Assembly (NCBI GenBank): GCA_900545585.1
Contig: UQZR01000012.1
Coordinates: 6,479-70,478 of the forward strand
Reading direction: 5' to 3'
Length of the DNA: 64,000 nt
DNA from: an uncultured Eubacteriales bacterium
GTDB lineage: Bacteria > Bacillota > Clostridia > Oscillospirales > Oscillospiraceae
Positions 59,315 to 64,000 of this stretch are shown here, one piece after another (position 1 is the first letter of the stretch; the number at the start of each line of letters is the position of its first letter). The notes beneath the pieces were generated by a model. That model was not told where the DNA came from. It did not search any database and saw only the letters and a program-made list of their open reading frames with translations. The translations under genes and the position numbers were made by a program.

Positions 59315-59929
59315 ATGAAAAAGCCGGGCGCAGGAAGTTTTCAGTTGGAACCGGATGGATTTTCGATTCATACGCTTGAAATCGTGAAGAAACTATCGAA
59401 CAAGGAATACAAAAGGATACGTGACAGCATATATCAGAAATGCCCCAAAGGGGAAATGTACAGTGATATGCAGACCATCAACCTCAAGCAATATTACCCG
59501 TTCTGCACCGAGGACACTTTTGTGGAGGTGTCGGATGAAATCGTTGAGGCGTTCCTGCTGGACAAGCGGGCCGAGGCCGCCAGGGAGCGCAAGATGTACC
59601 GCTACAAGGCGTTTTACTCCCTTGACTGCGATGATGGGATTGAGAACGCCGCCATCGGCTGGGCGCAGCCTTCGCCGGAAGATTGCCTGATGGAAAAGGA
59701 GGCGCAGGCCGAATATGCCGAACTGCTCCGGCGGCTCTATGAGGCGATTTCCTCTCTGACCCCAGCGCAGGCCCGCCGTGTCCATGCCCGGTATATGCTG
59801 GGGATGAAAGTGAAGGACATTGCCGCGATGGAGGGCATTACCCCATCCCAGGCTGGGAAGTCCATTCATGCGGCGCTCCGGCGGCTGCGCCGGTACTTCA
59901 TACGCCGAAAATGGACAAGCGGCCTATGA
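59315..59929 (+). CDS. Sigma-70-like factor, first of a tandem pair
   Basis: The ATG at 59315 has AAAGGAG seven bases away; ATG 59312 is equally in frame. The 204-residue protein has an N-terminal extension. From about residue 50 the shared core TINLKQYYPFCTEDTFVEVS follows. A C-terminal sigma region 4 reads SLTPAQARRVHARYMLGMKV and VKDIAAMEGITPSQAGKSIH. Region 2 is not obvious, so it may act as a phage-type regulator. It is coupled to the next gene by ATGA. Confidence 0.78.
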   Translation: MKKPGAGSFQLEPDGFSIHTLEIVKKLSNKEYKRIRDSIYQKCPKGEMYSDMQTINLKQYYPFCTEDTFVEVSDEIVEAFLLDKRAEAARERKMYRYKAFYSLDCDDGIENAAIGWAQPSPEDCLMEKEAQAEYAELLRRLYEAISSLTPAQARRVHARYMLGMKVKDIAAMEGITPSQAGKSIHAALRRLRRYFIRRKWTSGL

Positions 59930-60465
59930 AAACCATCAACCTGAAAAAATACTACTACCCGATTTGCAAGAAGGACACTTTTGTGGAAGTGCCGGACGAG
60001 GTTGCAGACGCCATTGTGGAGGAAAGCCGCGCAGAGAACGCCAATGACGCCAAGCAGCACTATCACTGTTATTCTCTGGACGCTTCCCCCGGCATAGAAA
60101 ACCATTTCCCGGAACAGGCCATTTCCCCGGAAGATATTCTGATGGAGAAGGAAACGGAACGGGAACAGGAGGACGCCCATGCCCTGATGATGGAACGGCT
60201 TCGGGAGGCCCTTGCCACCCTGACGCCCCGGCAAGCAAGCTGCCTGCACGCCCGGTTTTGGGAGGGCAAGCAGTTTAAGGAGATTGCCGAGGCCGAAGGC
60301 TTCACGACATCAGCGGCCATTGTCACGGTTCGCAACGCCATTATCAAGTTACAGAAATATTATATCAAGCGCGGCTGGATGAAGCCGCCAAAGGAGAAAG
60401 CGATATGCACAAAGACAGCACCGCCCAAGCGAAACAGAAAAAAGACGAGTGCGAAGAAGTCCTGA
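59926..60465 (+). CDS. Sigma-70-like factor, second of a tandem pair
   Basis: ATG 59926 overlaps the first factor's stop (ATGA); ATG 59911 is possible. The 179-residue protein repeats the core (MKTINLKKYYYPICKKDTFV) and region 4 (TLTPRQASCLHARFWEGKQF, KEIAEAEGFTTSAAIVTVRN). The C-terminal tail is Lys-rich. It is a diverged duplicate of its neighbour. Confidence 0.78.
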   Translation: MKTINLKKYYYPICKKDTFVEVPDEVADAIVEESRAENANDAKQHYHCYSLDASPGIENHFPEQAISPEDILMEKETEREQEDAHALMMERLREALATLTPRQASCLHARFWEGKQFKEIAEAEGFTTSAAIVTVRNAIIKLQKYYIKRGWMKPPKEKAICTKTAPPKRNRKKTSAKKS

Positions 60466-60701
60466 GGGAAATCCGGCAGCTTGAGAACCGCCAGAAGATT
60501 TTGGAGAACAAGCAGCGTAACGAGGAACGCAAGGCCCGCACCCGCCGCCTGATTGAGCGCGGGGCCATTTTGGAGGGCGTTTTTCCTCTGACCCCAGACC
60601 TTCCCGGCGTAGAGGTCAAGGCGTTCCTGATTGCCCTGTCCTATCTTCCGGGGGCGGCGGAACTGGCCGCAAAACTGCCGAAATCCGGGGACAAGCCGTA
60701 A
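60405..60701 (+). CDS. DUF3847 family protein
   Basis: A 98-residue protein overlaps the second sigma-like gene by 61 bases. The N-terminal half is coiled coil (EVLREIRQLENRQKILENKQ); the C-terminal half holds RRLIERGAILEGVFPLTPDL and AFLIALSYLPGAA. This matches DUF3847, a usual neighbour of MobA/MobL relaxases. A relaxosome accessory role is inferred. Confidence 0.8.
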   Translation: MHKDSTAQAKQKKDECEEVLREIRQLENRQKILENKQRNEERKARTRRLIERGAILEGVFPLTPDLPGVEVKAFLIALSYLPGAAELAAKLPKSGDKP

Positions 60702-60703
60702 GT

Positions 60704-60744
60704 CCCTTGTTTACAAGGGCGCACTTATACACCGTTGCCGGTGT
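60704..60744 (-). other. oriT: MobQ-type origin of transfer (oriT)
   Basis: On the minus strand TAAGTGCG^CCCT (60727-60716) matches the nic consensus of RSF1010/pIP501-type MobQ systems, with the cut predicted between 60720 and 60719. The exact palindrome ACACCG-TTGC-CGGTGT lies immediately upstream of nic (60729-60744). A second palindrome, CCCTTG-TTTA-CAAGGG (60704-60719), lies downstream. The relaxase gene begins about 270 bases to the right. The remaining spacer to 61000 has no gene and may hold more oriT or promoter sequence. Confidence 0.85.
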
Positions 60745-61000
60745 CGTGCGCGCGTCGTCGCAAAGTCCGCTTTATTCCGTTTCCGCCTTGCGGCGAAAAC
60801 TGCACACGCTCCCTTGCTCCTCCTTTTCCCACGAAAACCGCTCCGCTGGGTTTCCGTGGGGCCCCATGTTTGGGCTGTTGCGCTCTCCGAGCGCGATGGG
60901 GAGCTACACTCCCCAAACCCCTTGTGCGCCCCGCGCAGCCAAACACCCGCTTCGCGTTTGTTCGGCTCCACGGAGCCTGAAATATCCCCGCCGAAAGGAG

Positions 61001-62446
61001 GTGCCACCCATAGATTTTTGCCATATCCCCGTCAGTATCATCAAGCGCAGCGAGGGCCGTTCCGCTGTTGCCGCAGCCGCCTACCGAAGCGGAACCAAGC
61101 TGACGAATGAATGGGACGGCCAGACCCATGATTACACCCGGAAGGGCGGCGTTGTCCATGCGGAAATCATGCTGCCCGCCCACGCCCCGCCGGAGTTTGC
61201 AGACCGCTCTACCCTCTGGAACAGTGTGGAGCAGATTGAGAAAGCCAGGGACAGCCAGCTTGCCCGCGAGATTGAGGCGGCCCTGCCCCGCGAACTGTCC
61301 AGGGAACAGCAGCTTGCCCTTGTCCGGGCCTATGTCAAGGACAACTTTGTGGACAAGGGGATGTGCGCCGACTTTGCCATCCATGACAAGGGAACCGGCA
61401 ACCCTCATGTCCATATCATGCTGACGCTCCGGCCTCTGAAAGAAAATGGACAGTGGGGCGCAAAGTGCCGCAAGGCATACGATCTGGACGAGAATGGACA
61501 GCGTATCCCGGATGGGAAAGGCGGCTGGAAAAATCATCGGGAGGATACGACCGACTGGAACGATAAAGGAAATGTGGAGATTTGGCGGGCGGCATGGGCG
61601 GCTTATACCAACCGGGCATTGGAGGCCGCCGGTCAGCCCGCCCTGGTAGACCACCGCAGCTACAAGCGACAGGGCATTGATAAAATCCCCTCTGTCCACC
61701 TGGGGCCAGCAGCCAGCCAGATGGAGAAACGCGGTATCCACACCGACAAGGGAGAAGTCAACCGGCAGATCGCCGCCGATAACAAACTGCTCAAAGAAAT
61801 CAAGGCCCGCATTACCCGCCTCTACAACTGGTCTAAGGCCGAGGCCGAGAAGCCGGAGGGCCAGCAGCCCAGCATGGTTGACTTGTGGGAGGCCCAGCAG
61901 CAGCTCAAGCGGCCTGACACCCGCACCGGCAAAATCCGGGCTTTGCAGGAGAGCGCCGCCCTGTTCAGCTTTTTGCAGGCAAACGAAATTAAGACCATGC
62001 AGCAACTCAACGATAAAATCTCCGACATGAACACCCGCTACTATGACCTGCGGGGGAAAATCGTCCAGGCCGAGCGCCGGATCGCTGTCCTCACCGAGCG
62101 CGGGGAGATGTGGGCGCAGTACAACGAGTACAAGGCCATTCATAAACAGCTTGCCAGGGTAAAGCTGGAGAAGCGGGAACTGTTTGAGCAGCGCCACAGC
62201 CGGGAACTGATCCTCTATGACGCGGCGGCCCGGTATCTGAAGGAACTGAAGGACAGCGGCGAGGAAATCACCCCCAAAGCATGGCAGCGCGAGATCGACC
62301 TGCTGACCGCCCAGAAGCAGGTGGACACCATCGACATGAAGGCCATGCGGGAGGAACTGAAAGCCGTGGAACGGCTCCGCAAGGCCGCCGACCAACTGGC
62401 CCGCCAGGAACAGGACAAATCCCATGACCGGGGGCCGGAACGGTAA
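61001..62446 (+). CDS. mobA: MobA/MobL-family relaxase (MobQ)
   Basis: The relaxase nicks oriT and pilots the strand during transfer. The frame is open from 60707, but homology begins at IDFCHIPVSIIKRSEGRSAV. Start candidates are GTG 61001 inside the AGGAGG, or an unusual ATA at 61010 eight bases after it. The domain has AYRSGTKLTNEWDGQTHDYT, the HUH-type histidines in GNPHVHIMLTLRP, and a long C-terminal helical region (residues about 280-480). It fits the adjacent MobQ nic site. Confidence 0.92.
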   Translation: MPPIDFCHIPVSIIKRSEGRSAVAAAAYRSGTKLTNEWDGQTHDYTRKGGVVHAEIMLPAHAPPEFADRSTLWNSVEQIEKARDSQLAREIEAALPRELSREQQLALVRAYVKDNFVDKGMCADFAIHDKGTGNPHVHIMLTLRPLKENGQWGAKCRKAYDLDENGQRIPDGKGGWKNHREDTTDWNDKGNVEIWRAAWAAYTNRALEAAGQPALVDHRSYKRQGIDKIPSVHLGPAASQMEKRGIHTDKGEVNRQIAADNKLLKEIKARITRLYNWSKAEAEKPEGQQPSMVDLWEAQQQLKRPDTRTGKIRALQESAALFSFLQANEIKTMQQLNDKISDMNTRYYDLRGKIVQAERRIAVLTERGEMWAQYNEYKAIHKQLARVKLEKRELFEQRHSRELILYDAAARYLKELKDSGEEITPKAWQREIDLLTAQKQVDTIDMKAMREELKAVERLRKAADQLARQEQDKSHDRGPER

Positions 62447-62545
62447 AGGGTACGGCATTTTGGCGACCCCTTTCGAGGGCGTCGCGTTTCACGACACCCC
62501 TTTGCACAGAACTGTCAACATTCACTCATGGAAGGAGATTGCCTT

Positions 62546-62722
62546 ATGAAGCAGATTATTTTACCCGTCACTGTCCAGCTGAATATCCGCCTGCCCCTTG
62601 CCCTCTTGCAGCCGGAACCGGCAGACGCCCCCACCGGCCCGGAGCCGGAGGCCCATGCCTGCCAGGGCTGCGGCAACTGCGGCGGGTGCGGGAAGTGCCA
62701 GCATGAAGAAAAGCAAGCCTGA
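62546..62722 (+). CDS. Small Cys-rich C-terminal protein
   Basis: The 58-residue product starts at ATG 62546 behind GGAAGGAG. It has a hydrophobic N-terminus (MKQIILPVTVQLNIRLPLAL), an acidic linker, and a Cys cluster CQGCGNCGGCGKCQ that should bind metal. It overlaps the next gene by 20 bases. It is a common companion of MobA/MobL relaxases; its role is unknown. Confidence 0.7.
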   Translation: MKQIILPVTVQLNIRLPLALLQPEPADAPTGPEPEAHACQGCGNCGGCGKCQHEEKQA

Positions 62723-63101
62723 ACCCATCCCCGTCATGGACTACCGCCAATACCGCAGAGCGCGGCGGCTGGTACATGAGTGCTGCAACTATGACGGCGG
62801 CAACTGTATCGCGCTGGATGATGGGGAGGAATGTGTCTGCGTCCAGTCCATTTCCTACTCCCTGTTGTGCCGGTGGTTCCGGGCGGCGGTGCTGCCGCTG
62901 GACAAGGAACTGGAAACGGCCCTGTTCCACCGCCTGGACGCCAAACGGTGCGCCGTCTGCGGGGCGCTGTTCACCCCCGGCTCCAACCGGGCCAAATACT
63001 GCCCGGAATGTGCCGGACGCATGAAGCGTATCAAGGCCGCCCAGCGCAAGCGTAAACAGAGGGCTAAATGTCACGCTTTAGGAGCCGAAAACCCCTTGTA
63101 A
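62703..63101 (+). CDS. Cysteine-rich VLP domain protein
   Basis: The 132-residue protein has the Cys-rich VLP region (YRQYRRARRLVHECCNYDGG, then NCIALDDGEECVCVQSISYS and VLPLDKELETAL). A C-terminal zinc ribbon follows (RCAVCGALFTPGSNRAKYCP then ECAGRMKR) with a basic tail. This family recurs in Firmicutes mobile elements; DNA or RNA binding is likely, but the function is unknown. Confidence 0.85.
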   Translation: MKKSKPEPIPVMDYRQYRRARRLVHECCNYDGGNCIALDDGEECVCVQSISYSLLCRWFRAAVLPLDKELETALFHRLDAKRCAVCGALFTPGSNRAKYCPECAGRMKRIKAAQRKRKQRAKCHALGAENPL

Positions 63102-63214
63102 ATCAAGGACTTTTTCAAGGGTGTCGCTGGGGGCCTGATAGATTTATCCTCTGACCCCCAAAACGGCCCTCTAAATGCGTACAGAAGCCCAAAACGAACC
63201 CCAAGGAGGAACCC

Positions 63215-63967
63215 ATGTCAGACAATCGAAAATATTACTATCTCAAGCTGAAAGAAAACTTTTACAACAGCGAAACGATGGTTATTTTGGAGAGTATGCA
63301 GGATGGCCTGCTGTACTCCAATCTGCTGCTGAAAATGTACCTCATGTCTCTCAAAAGCGGCGGTATCCTCATGCTCAATGACCATTTGCCCCACACGCCC
63401 CAGACCATCGCCACCTTTACCCGCCATCAGGTGGGGACGGTGGAACGGGCCTTGAAGGTGTTCCTTGAATTTGGCCTTGTGGAGATTTTGACCGACGGGG
63501 CCTACTACATGGCCGACATCCAACTGCTGATCGGCCAATCCTCTACCGAAGGGGAACGGAAAAAGAAAGAGCGTATGCGATTGAAGCGTCAAAAACTGCT
63601 CCCATCCGGCGGGGCGGACATTTGTCCACCATATAGCCGGGGGGACATTTGTCCGCCAGAGATTAGAGATAAGAGATTAGATATTAGAGATAAGAGTATA
63701 GAGAATAGAGAGAGTGAGGGCGCCCGCGCCTATGGCCGTTACCAGAATGTTTTTCTGACAGACGAGGAACTGGCAGACCTGCAGGCCAGCTTTCCCACCG
63801 TATGGGGCCAGTACATCGAAAAGCTGTCCGAGTACATGGCTTCTACCGGCAAGCGGTATCAGAGCCATGCCGCCACCATCCGGCGCTGGGCCAGCGAGGA
63901 CACCAGGAAAGCAGCCCCGCCCACTCGCAACCGGGATTACAGCGTAAAGGAGGATGAAACCGTATGA
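63215..63967 (+). CDS. Phage-type replisome organiser (DnaD/RepA-like N-terminal domain)
   Basis: A 250-residue protein starts at ATG 63215 after AAGGAGG. It begins SDNRKYYYLKLKENFYNSET, then LLYSNLLLKMYLMSLKSGGI, which is the phage replisome-organiser N-domain with a winged helix. The middle is a low-complexity Arg/Asp/Ile segment (residues about 150-170) coded by short DNA repeats. A C-terminal DnaD-like helical part follows. It probably opens the element's replication origin and recruits the helicase loader, whose gene seems to begin at 63964. Confidence 0.85.
   Translation: MSDNRKYYYLKLKENFYNSETMVILESMQDGLLYSNLLLKMYLMSLKSGGILMLNDHLPHTPQTIATFTRHQVGTVERALKVFLEFGLVEILTDGAYYMADIQLLIGQSSTEGERKKKERMRLKRQKLLPSGGADICPPYSRGDICPPEIRDKRLDIRDKSIENRESEGARAYGRYQNVFLTDEELADLQASFPTVWGQYIEKLSEYMASTGKRYQSHAATIRRWASEDTRKAAPPTRNRDYSVKEDETV
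63658..63718 (+). repeat. Iteron-like ATTAGAGATAAGAG repeats inside the replisome gene
   Basis: Units of ATTAGAGATAAGAG occur at about 63662 and 63683, with shortened versions between and after (TTAGATATTAGAG, TATAGAGAATAGAG). They lie in frame within the coding sequence. Confidence 0.7.
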
Positions 63968-64000
63968 TTGAGATTACCGCAGAAATCCGGGCGCTGATCG
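63964..64000 (+). CDS. Start of next gene (cut by window)
   Basis: An ATG overlaps the replisome-gene stop by ATGA and opens a frame reading MIEITAEIRALI before the window ends. By position it could be the DnaC-like ATP-binding helicase loader usual at this place, but 12 residues cannot show that. Confidence 0.5.
   Translation, partial: MIEITAEIRALI

Noticed and set aside
63658..63718. CRISPR-like short repeats
   Set aside because: Units are shortened, contiguous and in frame with a protein; there are no spacers of constant length.

Overview
The window looks like a spore-forming, high-GC gut member of the Clostridia (Oscillospiraceae / Oscillospirales type). The core genes are GC-rich with Clostridia-type order (plsX-acpP-rnc, pgk-tpiA-gpmI). 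There is a SpoIIQ-like M23 protein, a DUF4358/DHHW/MBOAT cell-surface cassette, and two mobile elements of the kinds common in that group. This assignment is inference from gene content; no 16S or marker search was possible.

Region 1 (1 to about 13.1 kb) is a degraded integrative conjugative element. A tyrosine integrase (cut by the window start) and an excisionase-like protein lie at the left. A minus-strand type IV secretion block follows (VirB2-like, TrbL/VirB6-like, signal-peptide protein, VirB4 ATPase, DUF5697, DUF6100), with regulators at the right. No relaxase, coupling protein or PrgI-like gene is visible. Two deletion scars are readable: a YqaJ nuclease fused in frame to the C-terminal half of a PcfJ protein, and two convergent genes joined tail to tail near 3846.

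Region 2 (13.3-34.3 kb) is housekeeping chromosome. It holds a GlmU-like acyltransferase and glmM, a TrmH-family methyltransferase, dprA, topA, trmFO, plsX, acpP, rnc, a serpin lipoprotein and a fused ThrE exporter. On the minus strand are a SpoIIQ-like M23 protein, gpsA, gpmI, tpiA, pgk and trmL. Then come prs, with a candidate leader-peptide attenuator, and pth.

Region 3 (34.3-52.7 kb) mixes core genes (mfd, a SurA/PrsA-like foldase, thiolase, prfB, a radical SAM protein, DUF5662) with intergenic repeats. Four copies of a structured dispersed repeat lie at 34.96, 35.46, 42.09 and 42.99 kb. Between and after the last two are two small divergent units, each a DNA-binding protein facing a tiny paralogous protein. 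An inverted-repeat-bounded 277-bp leader precedes prfB. The cassette at 46.0-50.2 kb (DUF4358 lipoprotein, DHHW protein, MBOAT acyltransferase, DHHW protein) probably O-acylates a cell-surface polymer.

Region 4 (52.8-64 kb) is accessory DNA with visibly lower GC at its left. It starts with an HTH plus N6-adenine methyltransferase pair whose third gene is lost. A large serine recombinase, an unrecognised 584-residue protein and a mobilisation module follow: two sigma-like factors, DUF3847, a MobQ-type oriT, a MobA/MobL relaxase, a Cys-rich VLP protein and a replisome organiser with iteron-like repeats. The element continues past the right edge. No tRNA, rRNA or CRISPR array was recognised.
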